A stretch of 19,948 nt of DNA from Candidatus Aciduliprofundum sp. (GTDB lineage Archaea; Thermoplasmatota; Thermoplasmata; Thermoplasmatales; Aciduliprofundaceae), in contig WAKY01000096.1 of NCBI GenBank assembly GCA_015523135.1, positions 1 to 19,948 on the forward strand, in the 5' to 3' direction. A model generated the notes under the pieces. That model ran no database searches. It was given only the letters and a program-made list of their open reading frames with translations, and was not told the origin of the DNA. This document shows positions 1 to 8,310 of this stretch, one piece after another. Within the stretch, counting starts at the first letter, position 1. Every line of letters starts with the position of its first letter. A program made the translations under genes and the position numbers.

Positions 1-1147
1 CAGAATATGTATAGCCAGAGCCAAACAGGCGGTAAGAGTAAGTACCTCCTTCTTTGATTATCACAGCATCTGGTATGTTATTATAATGCTTGTAATTGGC
101 ATCATAGCCCAGCATATTTCCATTTGAATCTCTTATTAAGAGGGTTGCAATGCTCACATCAATGCCTCCACTGTTAAAGAGTGTGACTTCTATGTAATTT
201 TGCGGTGTACTGGGCTCGTCTCCCATATAAATCTCGTAAGAGCCATCATCTTTCACAACACCCCAAAGCATCTTTCCTCCACCGATTACCAAAGAATCTA
301 AAGAACCATCATTAACTGAGTAGCTTGTAAGTTTCATACTCACCAAATCATAAACATAGCCAATACTATCACAACTCCAGTAAATCAAGTTTCCATCAAT
401 GCCAACGGAATCAAAGTATGTGTACTGTCCAACATCCTGATTCCACACTCTAATATAGGCACCGTTGTACAAGTTGAAAGCGTCTATGTATATGCTCTTT
501 CCAAAATTGTTTCTGCCAAATGCAATTACCCAATCACCAGAGACATCGGAGCCCACATTTATGAATTTATTACCGTTATCAAAAGCCCACTTTTCTCCCG
601 TGCTGATTTTGTAGACATAATTTCCATATACTATGTAGTTAGAGGATATTCTGGGCTCTATATCATCCCTGCCAATATCATCGATAACTTTCAAATCTCC
701 ATTAATCTTTGCCATTATCTTTCCACTATCCACAAATACAACATTGTTGCCATATACATCTGGATACTGCGGATTATTTCCCGAATATATCAATCCCTCA
801 GAAGACATTATATTTCCACCATTACCCTGCGGGGGATAATCTTCCCAAGCAACAATAGAGCCAACGGACACCCATATTTCAGTATCAGGGCTGCTTGCAA
901 ATGTTACCAAGCTTCCATCTTTATAGCCCTTTATATCTGGATCGTCAGGATTCCACTCTACCCAAGCAGCCGTGTTGCCGTACACCGCAATGCGATCAAC
1001 AGTGTGAGGCGTGGAATATATTATAGTTCCATTTAGTACTCCAACATTGGAGTTACTCACTATAGGCCCTCCTCCCTGCACGGCCCCTTGTAAAAATAGC
1101 AGGGTAACCAACAGGGCAAAAACTACGCTTACAAATTCAAATCTCAT
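1..1147 (-). CDS. secreted beta-rich surface protein, N-terminal part (partial)
   Basis: The frame is open from an ATG at 1147 to the window edge, giving 382 residues with no stop, so the 3' end is missing. A Shine-Dalgarno site (GGAGAGG) lies about 6 bases before the ATG. The protein begins with a short basic stretch and a hydrophobic core (about residues 5-20, ending near LFLQGAVQGG), which looks like a signal peptide or N-terminal anchor. The mature part has repeated short strands with G-N and aromatic motifs (YGNTAAWVEW, YGNNVVFVD, GNLIYWSCD, GGKMLWGVV), in the style of a WD40/TolB-like beta-propeller. From about residue 315 the pattern changes to an Ig-like or CARDB-like strand pattern (IEVTLFNSGG, followed by SIATLLIRD). 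No catalytic motif is recognised. A role at the cell surface is inferred from the signal sequence and beta content. It lies downstream of sucD on the same strand but has its own leader and probably its own promoter. Confidence 0.8.
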   Translation of the reverse strand, partial: MRFEFVSVVFALLVTLLFLQGAVQGGGPIVSNSNVGVLNGTIIYSTPHTVDRIAVYGNTAAWVEWNPDDPDIKGYKDGSLVTFASSPDTEIWVSVGSIVAWEDYPPQGNGGNIMSSEGLIYSGNNPQYPDVYGNNVVFVDSGKIMAKINGDLKVIDDIGRDDIEPRISSNYIVYGNYVYKISTGEKWAFDNGNKFINVGSDVSGDWVIAFGRNNFGKSIYIDAFNLYNGAYIRVWNQDVGQYTYFDSVGIDGNLIYWSCDSIGYVYDLVSMKLTSYSVNDGSLDSLVIGGGKMLWGVVKDDGSYEIYMGDEPSTPQNYIEVTLFNSGGIDVSIATLLIRDSNGNMLGYDANYKHYNNIPDAVIIKEGGTYSYRLFGSGYTYS

Positions 1148-1170
1148 TCTAAACCTCTCCTTTTAAATCC

Positions 1171-1194
1171 ATATAAAATATCGTATAAAAAAAT
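1171..1194 (-). promoter_or_regulatory. possible TATA-type promoter for the surface protein gene
   Basis: On the minus strand the 68-base gap before the ATG at 1147 contains two TATA-like stretches, TTTTATACGA (1181-1190) and TATTTTATAT (1171-1180). The first would place transcription start near 1162, leaving a short leader that carries the Shine-Dalgarno site at 1154-1160. The assignment rests on spacing only. Confidence 0.4.
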
Positions 1195-1215
1195 TTTCCA
1201 AAAAATAGGAAAAAA
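1187..1215 (-). terminator. T-tract terminator after sucD
   Basis: Directly after the sucD stop codon the minus strand carries three T-runs of 6, 6 and 7 (1210-1215, 1200-1205, 1187-1193). Archaeal RNA polymerase terminates on such U-rich tracts without needing a hairpin, so this is the likely end of the long operon. The last tract overlaps the probable promoter of the next gene. Confidence 0.5.
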
Positions 1216-2082
1216 TTATTTGTAGACCTTCTTTAGAGCATCTGGTATTTCCCACGGGAACTCCGCTACAGGTACGCCCGCTTCATTGAACGCCTTTATC
1301 TTGCTCTCCGCCGTGCCTTTTCCTCTCGTTATTATCGCACCTGCATGTCCCATTCTCTTTCCCGGAGGTGCAGAGCGTCCTGCTATATAGGCCACGACTG
1401 GCTTGCTCACGTTCTTCTTGATATATTCTGCCGCTTCCTCTTCCGCGGTGCCTCCTATCTCGCCTACAAGCACAATGGCTTCTGTGTCCTCATCCTTTTC
1501 AAACAGTTCTAAGACATCCACAAAGTTCAGTCCCGTTATTCTATCTCCCCCCAAACCAATAACTGTACTCTGTCCGTAGCCATTGAGGGTAAGAGCATTT
1601 ACAATCTCGTATGTTAAAGTTCCACTTCTTGAAGCCACAGCTACTGTTCCCTTCTTGAATATATGATTTGGCATTATACCCATCTTTGTTTTACCCGGCA
1701 CAGTTATTCCCGGGCCATTAGGACCTATCACAACATGCCCATGGCTTCTTGCATAACTCACAATATCCAAAGCATCATGGAGAGGTACTTTTTCTGTTAG
1801 AATATAAACAACACGTATTCCGTTGTACATGGCCTCGAATGCAGCATCCTTCACAAATGGTGCAGGCACGGTTATCATGGTTGCATCTGGCTCATGGATC
1901 ATGGCTTCCTCTACAGTGTCATAAACGGGCACATCGTGAACCTTCATACCTCCTTTTCCTGGAGTTACGCCTGCCACAACCTTCGCTCCAAACTTGATCA
2001 TCTCACCGCTGTGGAACGAGCCCTGATGTCCAGTTATACCCTGCACTATTATCTTAGTATTCTCATCAATTATAACACTCAT
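1216..2082 (-). CDS. sucD: succinyl-CoA synthetase (succinate-CoA ligase) alpha subunit
   Basis: This subunit binds CoA and carries the phosphohistidine in succinyl-CoA + ADP (or GDP) + Pi to succinate + CoA + ATP (or GTP). The length, 288 residues, is that of full-length SucD. Visible motifs are the N-terminal CoA-binding Rossmann loop (GITGHQGSFH, residues 15-24), GVTPGKGG (38-45), the ligase-CoA loop GPNGPG (120-125), GEIGGTAEEEAA (207-218) and the active-site GHAGA, with the histidine at residue 246 as in E. coli SucD. One change is glycine where the E. coli GPNCPG loop has cysteine. The ATG overlaps the sucC stop by four bases (ATGA), so the subunits are translationally coupled. It is the last gene of the operon. 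In an amino-acid fermenter it would conserve energy from succinyl-CoA made from 2-oxoglutarate. Confidence 0.95.
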   Translation of the reverse strand: MSVIIDENTKIIVQGITGHQGSFHSGEMIKFGAKVVAGVTPGKGGMKVHDVPVYDTVEEAMIHEPDATMITVPAPFVKDAAFEAMYNGIRVVYILTEKVPLHDALDIVSYARSHGHVVIGPNGPGITVPGKTKMGIMPNHIFKKGTVAVASRSGTLTYEIVNALTLNGYGQSTVIGLGGDRITGLNFVDVLELFEKDEDTEAIVLVGEIGGTAEEEAAEYIKKNVSKPVVAYIAGRSAPPGKRMGHAGAIITRGKGTAESKIKAFNEAGVPVAEFPWEIPDALKKVYK

Positions 2083-3185
2083 TGTGATCCCTCCATTATC
2101 TCTTTAAGCTTCTCAATTGCATGGCGCATATCTGCAAATGCATGTATGCCATTTTCTTCAAGCATCTTTCTTCCCTCTTCCTCATGCACACCGCTTAAAC
2201 GCACTACTATTGGCATATTGATATTGAAAGCATCCTTAGCTGCTATTATGCCCTGAGCAACTGTATCGCACTTTGTCACTCCTCCAAATATATTCACTAG
2301 AATAGCATCTGGATTCGCTTTTAAAACGTATGTAAAAGCATTCTTTGTAATGTCCACGCTATCTGTTCCTCCCAAGTCCAAGAAGTTTCTGGGTTTGAGC
2401 CCGTAGAGAAGAAGAGTATCCAACGTTGCCATGGTTAGCCCAGCTCCATTTGCAATAACTCCCACGTTGCCATCAAGCTCTACGAATGCATAGCCCGCTT
2501 TGTTTGCTTCCAATTCCAGCGGGGTCTTCTCTTCAGCATTCTCCTCTAAATCTTTGTGCCTGTACAAAGAGTCCGTGTCTATTACTACCTTCGAGTCCGC
2601 AGCTATAAGCTTGCCTTCGCTTAGCACTAGAGGATTTATCTCAACTAACTCAGCATCATACTCCCGAAATAGCTTGTACAAATTCATAAGAATATTTGTA
2701 AACTGCTTGGCTAAATCGCCTGTAAATCCCATCTTCTTAGAGAGTACCCTGCCCACAAATGGCTTCACACCAATCTCAGGATTAACAACAAACTTGTAAA
2801 TCTTCTCATCAGGCACACTCTCAATCTCTACTCCTCCCTCAGGAGAGGCCATGATAAGCGGACTTCTGGTGCTTCTATCTATCAGAATACTAACATAGAA
2901 CTCTTTTTCAATTTTCAACTTCTCCTCCACAAGAACAGCGTGCACTTTATGACCTTTGATCTCCATCGCAAGTATCTGTTTGGCAAGCTTTCTTGCTTCT
3001 TCCAAACTGGAGGCAAATTTTACACCCCCACTCTTTCCGCGACCTCCTGTCAGTACTTGCGCCTTTATCACTCTTTCTCCTTCAAATTCCTTGATATCTT
3101 CTGGCTTGAAGGCCACATAGCCCTCGGGCGTTGGCACTCCAAACTTTCTAAAGAGTGCTTTTCCTTGATATTCGTACAAGTTCAT
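2079..3185 (-). CDS. sucC: succinyl-CoA synthetase (succinate-CoA ligase) beta subunit
   Basis: Nucleotide-binding subunit of succinate-CoA ligase, the partner of the adjacent sucD. The protein has 368 residues, slightly shorter than typical bacterial SucC. The start NLYEYQGKALFRKFGVPTPEG is typical of the family. An ATP-grasp domain follows, with GGRGKSGG at 47-54, the metal-binding VEINPLVL at 181-188 and DSKVVID at 197-203. The C-terminal ligase domain shows NGAGLTMATLD (246-256) and NIFGGVTKCD (298-307). ATP versus GTP preference cannot be read from the sequence. The start is the ATG at 3185, three bases after the malic enzyme stop, with a G-rich Shine-Dalgarno (GGGGGT) inside the end of the upstream gene. 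Two other ATG triplets just upstream (3187-3192) are out of frame. Confidence 0.95.
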   Translation of the reverse strand: MNLYEYQGKALFRKFGVPTPEGYVAFKPEDIKEFEGERVIKAQVLTGGRGKSGGVKFASSLEEARKLAKQILAMEIKGHKVHAVLVEEKLKIEKEFYVSILIDRSTRSPLIMASPEGGVEIESVPDEKIYKFVVNPEIGVKPFVGRVLSKKMGFTGDLAKQFTNILMNLYKLFREYDAELVEINPLVLSEGKLIAADSKVVIDTDSLYRHKDLEENAEEKTPLELEANKAGYAFVELDGNVGVIANGAGLTMATLDTLLLYGLKPRNFLDLGGTDSVDITKNAFTYVLKANPDAILVNIFGGVTKCDTVAQGIIAAKDAFNINMPIVVRLSGVHEEEGRKMLEENGIHAFADMRHAIEKLKEIMEGSQ

Positions 3186-3188
3186 ACA

Positions 3189-4505
3189 TCATACCCCCTT
3201 TATTATTTTTTCATCCATCAGGACTTTAAGACTATTTCTTGCATTTTCAATAATTTCCTTTGCATGACTATACTCCTCATCCCAAGTCATATATTTTCTA
3301 CCAACACCGGCTTCCAAAGCTGCCACAGCTACAGCTGCAGCCTCTCGAGCAAATACATCCCAGTTATCCATAGTAGGCAAAATCTTATCCTCATGCAATC
3401 CCTCTTCCTCACCAACTCTGGCAAGCTCATATGCAGCCGCAACTGCCATGCTATCAGTTATTGTCGTAGCTCGTACATCTAAAGCTCCACGGAATATACC
3501 AGGGAATCCTAAAGAATTATTAATTTGATTTGGAAAATCAGAGCGCCCGGTACCAACTATCCTTGCCCCAGCCTCCTTGGCCTCATCTGGCCATATTTCG
3601 GGTACAGGATTGGCTAATGGAAACACTATGGCATCATCGTTCATTTTTTCAATCCACTCTTTCTTTATAACTCCAGGCCCTGGACGAGTAAAAGAGATTA
3701 GGATATCTGCATCTTTAAGAGCCTCTTCTGGACCACCCATCACATTATCCTTATTTGTCTTTCGAAGCAAGCATCCCCTATATGGAAACAATCGAGCTAG
3801 ATCCATGTGTTGGTGCAGAACAGTAGGCTCACGGTTAACAAGCTCCACAACCCTTATATTTCCAGGGTCTACCCCTGCCTCAATCAGTAACCTTATAACA
3901 GCAAATCCTGCAGCACCGGCTCCAAAGGATGCAACTACAACATCCTCAATTTTCTTACCCACAATTTTCAGGGCATTTATAACTGCAGCCAGTACTACCG
4001 TTGCTGTGCCCTGTTGATCATCGTGCCAGACAGGTATATTTAGCTCTTTGCGAAGTCTGTCCAGAATGTAGAAACATTTTGGAGAAGATATATCCTCAAG
4101 ATTTATTCCTCCAAAGGAGGGGGCAATGAGCTTGACTACCTCTATAAACTTCTCTGGATTCTTAGTATCAACCATTATTGGAAATGCGTCTACACCTCCA
4201 AAATGCTTGAACAAGAGAGATTTTCCCTCCATAACGGGCAATCCTGCAAGTGGTCCAATATCCCCCAGACCCAATATGCGAGTGGCATCACTTATAACAG
4301 CTACCATATTTCCTTTATTTGTGTAATCATAAACTTTCTCGTTATCTTCTTGTATTTCCTTACAAGGTTCAGCAACACCCGGTGTGTACCAGATACTTAA
4401 ATCTTCCCTGTTTCTTACAGGCACCTTGGGCAAGGTTTGTATTTTACCCCTAAAAAATTTATGGAGATTTAATGCCTTTTCCTTCAATTCATCATTATCA
4501 GCCAT
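3189..4505 (-). CDS. malic enzyme, NAD(P)-dependent (oxaloacetate-decarboxylating)
   Basis: Catalyses malate + NAD(P)+ to pyruvate + CO2 + NAD(P)H. With the start below it has 438 residues, the short prokaryotic form without the phosphotransacetylase-like domain of long MaeB proteins. Family motifs are clear: SIWYTPGVAEPC with the catalytic tyrosine at residue 40, EGKSLLFK with the catalytic lysine at 95, NLEDIS (135-140) and HDDQQGTA (161-168) for divalent metal and substrate, and the Rossmann loop GAGAAG at 195-200. Cofactor preference is not evident. I prefer the ATG at 4505 because GGTGA stands five bases before it; an in-frame GTG at 4514 would add three residues and lies inside that site. 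It follows the LutB-like gene after 44 bases, the widest gap in the operon, and precedes sucC by three bases. Confidence 0.93.
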   Translation of the reverse strand: MADNDELKEKALNLHKFFRGKIQTLPKVPVRNREDLSIWYTPGVAEPCKEIQEDNEKVYDYTNKGNMVAVISDATRILGLGDIGPLAGLPVMEGKSLLFKHFGGVDAFPIMVDTKNPEKFIEVVKLIAPSFGGINLEDISSPKCFYILDRLRKELNIPVWHDDQQGTATVVLAAVINALKIVGKKIEDVVVASFGAGAAGFAVIRLLIEAGVDPGNIRVVELVNREPTVLHQHMDLARLFPYRGCLLRKTNKDNVMGGPEEALKDADILISFTRPGPGVIKKEWIEKMNDDAIVFPLANPVPEIWPDEAKEAGARIVGTGRSDFPNQINNSLGFPGIFRGALDVRATTITDSMAVAAAYELARVGEEEGLHEDKILPTMDNWDVFAREAAAVAVAALEAGVGRKYMTWDEEYSHAKEIIENARNSLKVLMDEKIIKGV

Positions 4506-4533
4506 ATTTGTCACCGTAAGAGCATGGGATTAT

Positions 4534-4548
4534 CTGCCTTATACTTTT
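4534..4548 (-). promoter_or_regulatory. possible internal promoter before the malic enzyme gene
   Basis: The only gap of note in the thirteen-gene run holds AAAAGTATAAGGC on the minus strand, a weak TATA-like element about 36 bases before the malic enzyme ATG. It could let the carbon-metabolism genes (malic enzyme, sucC, sucD) be transcribed apart from the redox genes. The evidence is one short AT-rich motif, so this is weak. Confidence 0.25.
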
Positions 4549-4549
4549 C

Positions 4550-5827
4550 TTAAACTTCCTTGATAAATTCTTCAACCTCCGCAGCGAAATCTCTCACAAC
4601 TTTTGGCACATATCCTTCCTTGCGAGCATCGTTACGCAGCTTTGCGATCATATCTGGAATATCAATATTGAGAGGACACATTACCTTGCATTTCCCGCAG
4701 CGCACACAAGTATAAGCAACTGGAGTTGCCTTCTCCAAGCCTACAGTAGTGAAGGCGTCCCATATAGCACCTATGCCACCCATGTACTGCTGTCCAAAGA
4801 ATCCTGCAGTAACAGCATAAACAGGACACTCATAGAGGCAGGTTCCACACCTTAAGCAATAAAGAGCTTCATCGTAGCCAGACTCATGCATCTTGGTGCG
4901 CCCATTATCTAGCAAAATTACATGCAATTCTTTAGGTCCATGAGCCCCGTAGGTTATGACCTTCTCAATATCTCCAGTCTTGCTAGGTCCAGATACAAGG
5001 TTCACGTATGCAGGCACCGTGTAATTCGCGTACCTCCATGTTACCTCTGTAACCTTAAAAGCGTCCTCAATTGTAGGCACAATCTTCTCAACGCCTACAA
5101 TGGCTATTTGAACAGGAGGAGCACCTATGCTTAATCTAGCATTGCCCTCATTCTCAATAATGAACATTGTACCTGTGTCAGCAGCAAGGGCATTTGCACC
5201 ATTAATTCCAATATCTGCCTTAAAGTACTTATCCCTCAAGAACTTGCGCACAGTTTCAACCATCTTGGGTATATCCTGTTCGTCTAGATCCTCTTCTATT
5301 ATACCTTTCTCCTTCATAAACTTGCTAAGCACTTTAGACACATCTTCCCTAGGCACATTTATGGCAGGTGCAAGAATATGTGTGGGTCTAGTACCCATAA
5401 GCTGCACAATGAACTCGCCTAAATCTGTTTCATAAACCTCATTACCCAATTCTTCTAAGAATTCACGAAGATGAATCTCTTCACTCGTCAAACTCTTACT
5501 CTTGACTATTAACTTTCCACTACCAACAAGCTCCTTGAATATCTGCAGTGCCTCTTCTTTCGTCTTAGCATAGTAGCAATGCCCATGGTTTCTCTCAATG
5601 CTCTCGCATGCCTTCTTTATCAATTCATCCATATGCTCTATGCTATACTCCTTAATCTTACGCACTTCTTTAGCGGTATCGATACTTTGGGGAAACATAC
5701 CCAAAGCGTTTCTACGATTGTTCTCAAAAGCTTTAATTGCACGGGATAAGGCAATACGGACTTTTTCGCTCTTTGCCCCATACTCAATTATCCTTTTGGT
5801 GTATTCTTGAACAACATCATCTATCAT
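4550..5827 (-). CDS. LutB/LldF-like protein: LUD domain plus two [4Fe-4S] clusters
   Basis: 425 residues with the architecture of LutB, the iron-sulfur protein of the LutABC lactate oxidation system. The LUD (DUF162) domain spans about residues 60-315, with family-typical GINGANALAADTGT (207-220) and VSGPSKTGDIE (278-288). Two ferredoxin motifs follow: C324-x2-C327-x2-C330-x3-C334-P and C374-x2-C377-x2-C380-x3-C384-P. It is shorter than usual LutB because the C-terminal extension is missing. The ATG touches the stop of the upstream CCG gene (TAAATG), with GGGGGTG six bases before it. In LutABC a CCG protein (LutA) works with LutB, and the same pair is adjacent here, but no LutC is present. 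Lactate or another 2-hydroxy acid as substrate is only possible. A role as electron carrier to or from the fumarate reductase/Hdr proteins is equally plausible from context. Confidence 0.85.
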   Translation of the reverse strand: MIDDVVQEYTKRIIEYGAKSEKVRIALSRAIKAFENNRRNALGMFPQSIDTAKEVRKIKEYSIEHMDELIKKACESIERNHGHCYYAKTKEEALQIFKELVGSGKLIVKSKSLTSEEIHLREFLEELGNEVYETDLGEFIVQLMGTRPTHILAPAINVPREDVSKVLSKFMKEKGIIEEDLDEQDIPKMVETVRKFLRDKYFKADIGINGANALAADTGTMFIIENEGNARLSIGAPPVQIAIVGVEKIVPTIEDAFKVTEVTWRYANYTVPAYVNLVSGPSKTGDIEKVITYGAHGPKELHVILLDNGRTKMHESGYDEALYCLRCGTCLYECPVYAVTAGFFGQQYMGGIGAIWDAFTTVGLEKATPVAYTCVRCGKCKVMCPLNIDIPDMIAKLRNDARKEGYVPKVVRDFAAEVEEFIKEV

Positions 5828-6601
5828 TTACTGCACCCCCTCAAGAGCCATATCAATAAGCATTGGATAAGCCATAGCTTTGATGTCAAATCCTCCATGC
5901 TTTATACCTGCCTTAAACGCGTGATAGCCATTTCCACATGTGGTTACGATTGTATCAACATCTCTGGGCAAAGCGTACTCTTGAATCACATTACTGGCAA
6001 CATAGGGCATTAACTCTGGCAAGGTAAAATCTAGCCAGCCACCTGGGCACGCGGATATATCCCATGGCTTGAGCTCACGCTCTTTTACATACAGTTCAGG
6101 ATGGTCGAAGTTCACATACTTCAATTTGGGAATCTTCTCGAGAACCTTTCTTGGTTCATCTGCAACACGCATCTTGCGCCCAAGAGTGCAGCCATCATGC
6201 ATAAGTACCTTCATATCCAACTCTTTGAATTTAAGCTTATCCAGATTTTTGTACAAAAATGTGGCAATATGCTCAATTGGTACCGGAAGCTCGTACCCTC
6301 TTTTCACCAAGAACCCTTCTCTCTCTTTGCTCCACGCGGCATATGGGGCTGCATAAGCGGTCAGAATTAAATCTATATCGTACTTACTTACCTTTTCTTC
6401 CATCTCCTTAACCGTTGCCTTGGCAAAATCATCAGTTAAATTATCATAACCGAGAAAGCCGATAGCTTCAGCACAAATAACCTTGCTCTCATTTGGTACA
6501 TATTCGTGTCCCATTTTATTTACTATTGATTTCATTGAATCACAAATTTCTGGAACTCCAAGGCGATGCGATGTATCCCAACCATGTAACATTATTCTCA
6601 T
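5828..6601 (-). CDS. CCG-domain (HdrB/LutA/SdhE-like) protein with degenerate cysteine motifs
   Basis: 257 residues, the size of LutA or SdhE, with the two-fold layout of CCG (cysteine-rich) domains. Active relatives have, per repeat, an early cysteine, a CCG motif and a CxxC, which bind a special [4Fe-4S] cluster. Here repeat 1 reads LHGWD, VICAEAIG and TAYAAPYAAW, keeping at most C43. Repeat 2 reads HDGCTLGR, SACPGGW and TTCGNGYHAF, keeping single cysteines C138, C185 and C222. Normal cluster binding therefore looks impossible in repeat 1 and doubtful in repeat 2. The ATG at 6601 is preferred because GAGGTG lies six bases before it; an in-frame GTG at 6610 overlaps that site. It sits between the flavoprotein subunit and the LutB-like gene. 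The homology call rests on spacing and residual motifs, so family is fairly likely and function unknown. A structural or scaffold role is an inference. Confidence 0.65.
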   Translation of the reverse strand: MRIMLHGWDTSHRLGVPEICDSMKSIVNKMGHEYVPNESKVICAEAIGFLGYDNLTDDFAKATVKEMEEKVSKYDIDLILTAYAAPYAAWSKEREGFLVKRGYELPVPIEHIATFLYKNLDKLKFKELDMKVLMHDGCTLGRKMRVADEPRKVLEKIPKLKYVNFDHPELYVKERELKPWDISACPGGWLDFTLPELMPYVASNVIQEYALPRDVDTIVTTCGNGYHAFKAGIKHGGFDIKAMAYPMLIDMALEGVQ

Positions 6602-6611
6602 TTTAAACACC

Positions 6612-8309
6612 TCACTGTAGTATAGGAAGATCTATCTTCCTTGCCAATACTCTCTTTCCACGATAATCAGGAAGCAGTATTGGGGATCTTCTTGATAGAG
6701 GCACATTTATCTTTTTCACTTCCTCTGTGAAGAGCTTTACATGCTTCAATGTCAGCTTCCCAGGCTTGCTAGAGTTACGAGCAACCTTCGCAGCGGATAT
6801 TCCTGCTCTCCTTCCAAACACATTGTAATCTAAGAGCGAATTGCCCATAAGACGATTCTTTCCATGCACTCCACCTTCTACTTCTCCACCTGCAAAGAAT
6901 CTTGGATACGGGGAACCATCTCCTTTAAGAACCTGGGCATCTGCATTTATCTCCACACCTCCATTCTGATAGTGCAGCGTAGGGAACACCAAAATTGGGT
7001 CCTTGGTCATATCTATGCCGAATCTCTTGTACATACGATACATAGCATCTAAATTCTTTTTTATAGCTCCTTCTCCCTGCAATTCTTCAATCATTGGAGA
7101 ATCAAGCCACACCCCGCGCATTCCCGTAGGTGTCTGGATACAATTGCCCTTACCAAAGCACTCACGAATGAACATTGCTGCCTCAACATCTCTAGGTTCT
7201 AGAGGAAATACGAATCTCTCACCGTACTTATTCACAGGTGTTGCACCCATTGTCCTAACCTTTTCAGTTATGAGCAAACCTACAATCTGCTCAGGATAGG
7301 CAGCCCCTGTTGGGTGGTACTGCACAGATTCGAGATCTCTCAATCTTGCTCCTGCACGATAAGCCATAACTAGACCATCGGCTGTAGCACCATAGTGGTT
7401 CGTGGTTGGAAATCCTCTTATATGCAATCTTCCCCAGCCACCTGTTGCAAGAACCGTTGCTTTTGCCCTTACAACATAGTACTCCTTTGTCTCCATGTTC
7501 CAAAGTATTGCCCCTCCTATCTCCCCATCTTCCGTTGTAATTAATTCAACGGCAGGGCTGAATTCTAGAACAGGAATATCCCTGTTTCTTGCTTCGTCTC
7601 TAATAACACGCATAATTTCCATTCCTGTGTAATCTTTGGCAGAGTGCAATCTTTTTCTTGAGGTCCCACCGCCCCAGCGCTCAATGAAATTGCCCTTCTC
7701 GTCCTTATCGTACATCACTCCTAGGTCTTCATGCCATTTTATTATCTTAGGAGCATCCGTGGTTAGAGCTTTAACTAACTCATGCTTGTTTGCAAAGTGT
7801 CCACCGCCAAGGACATCAAGGTAGTGGATTATGGGTGAGTCCCAAGGTCTATCTGCAGCTTGAATACCGCCCTGAGCCATCATCGAGTTTGCATCTCCAT
7901 GTCTTAACTTCGTAGCTATAAGAATGTTCTCCGCTGGTATGCCTTCATAGTTTGCCCAGAGTGCTGCAACTGTACCTGCTCCTCCGCCACCAATTATCAA
8001 GATATCAACATCATAATCAATATCGTTCAGATCAACTTCATCTGGATCCAAGGCAGGCCATGCTTCAAGTATGTCCGCAACTTCATTGGGCACAATCTCT
8101 CCTTTATTCACTCCAACTTTTAATTCTCTCTTTCCACCAGGCGCGTAATCTGGATGGAATTTGCTAAGAACTTCTTCTCTCTCTTCCTCAGTAAGTGCAA
8201 GCTCTTTTTCTTTTGCTTTCTCCTTTATTCTCTGCTCCCTTGTTTTTTCAACCATTTCTATGCTCTCACGCATATACTCAGGATATCCATTAATAAGTTT
8301 CAAAGTCAT
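6612..8309 (-). CDS. fumarate reductase/succinate dehydrogenase flavoprotein subunit (soluble, TfrA-like)
   Basis: 565 residues of the FrdA/SdhA family, which interconverts fumarate and succinate on FAD. The Rossmann motif DILIIGGGGAGTVAA starts at 102, preceded by an unusual ~97-residue charged N-terminal extension with many helix-forming residues. AQGG is at 145-148, QYHPTG (H332) and TEKVR (R352) follow, then HYQNGG (H447) and the KNRLMGNSLLD arginine (R486), matching the substrate-binding and proton-transfer set of FrdA. At the position where E. coli FrdA has the histidine that binds FAD covalently (RSHTVAAQGG), this protein has N141 (ANSMMAQGG), so FAD should be non-covalent. Only about 65 residues follow GRRAG, so the C-terminal helical region is short. 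No membrane segments are seen. The start is supported by GGAGAGG at the end of the upstream gene. Direction in vivo cannot be told. An aspartate-oxidase-like activity is less likely given the iron-sulfur partner next door. Confidence 0.88.
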   Translation of the reverse strand: MTLKLINGYPEYMRESIEMVEKTREQRIKEKAKEKELALTEEEREEVLSKFHPDYAPGGKRELKVGVNKGEIVPNEVADILEAWPALDPDEVDLNDIDYDVDILIIGGGGAGTVAALWANYEGIPAENILIATKLRHGDANSMMAQGGIQAADRPWDSPIIHYLDVLGGGHFANKHELVKALTTDAPKIIKWHEDLGVMYDKDEKGNFIERWGGGTSRKRLHSAKDYTGMEIMRVIRDEARNRDIPVLEFSPAVELITTEDGEIGGAILWNMETKEYYVVRAKATVLATGGWGRLHIRGFPTTNHYGATADGLVMAYRAGARLRDLESVQYHPTGAAYPEQIVGLLITEKVRTMGATPVNKYGERFVFPLEPRDVEAAMFIRECFGKGNCIQTPTGMRGVWLDSPMIEELQGEGAIKKNLDAMYRMYKRFGIDMTKDPILVFPTLHYQNGGVEINADAQVLKGDGSPYPRFFAGGEVEGGVHGKNRLMGNSLLDYNVFGRRAGISAAKVARNSSKPGKLTLKHVKLFTEEVKKINVPLSRRSPILLPDYRGKRVLARKIDLPILQ

Positions 8310-8310
8310 C

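Noticed and set aside
1749..1997. Short ORFs on the plus strand across the minus-strand operon
   Set aside because: They lie opposite clear conserved enzymes, have no ribosome binding sites and show low-complexity or unrelated translations, so they are chance frames.
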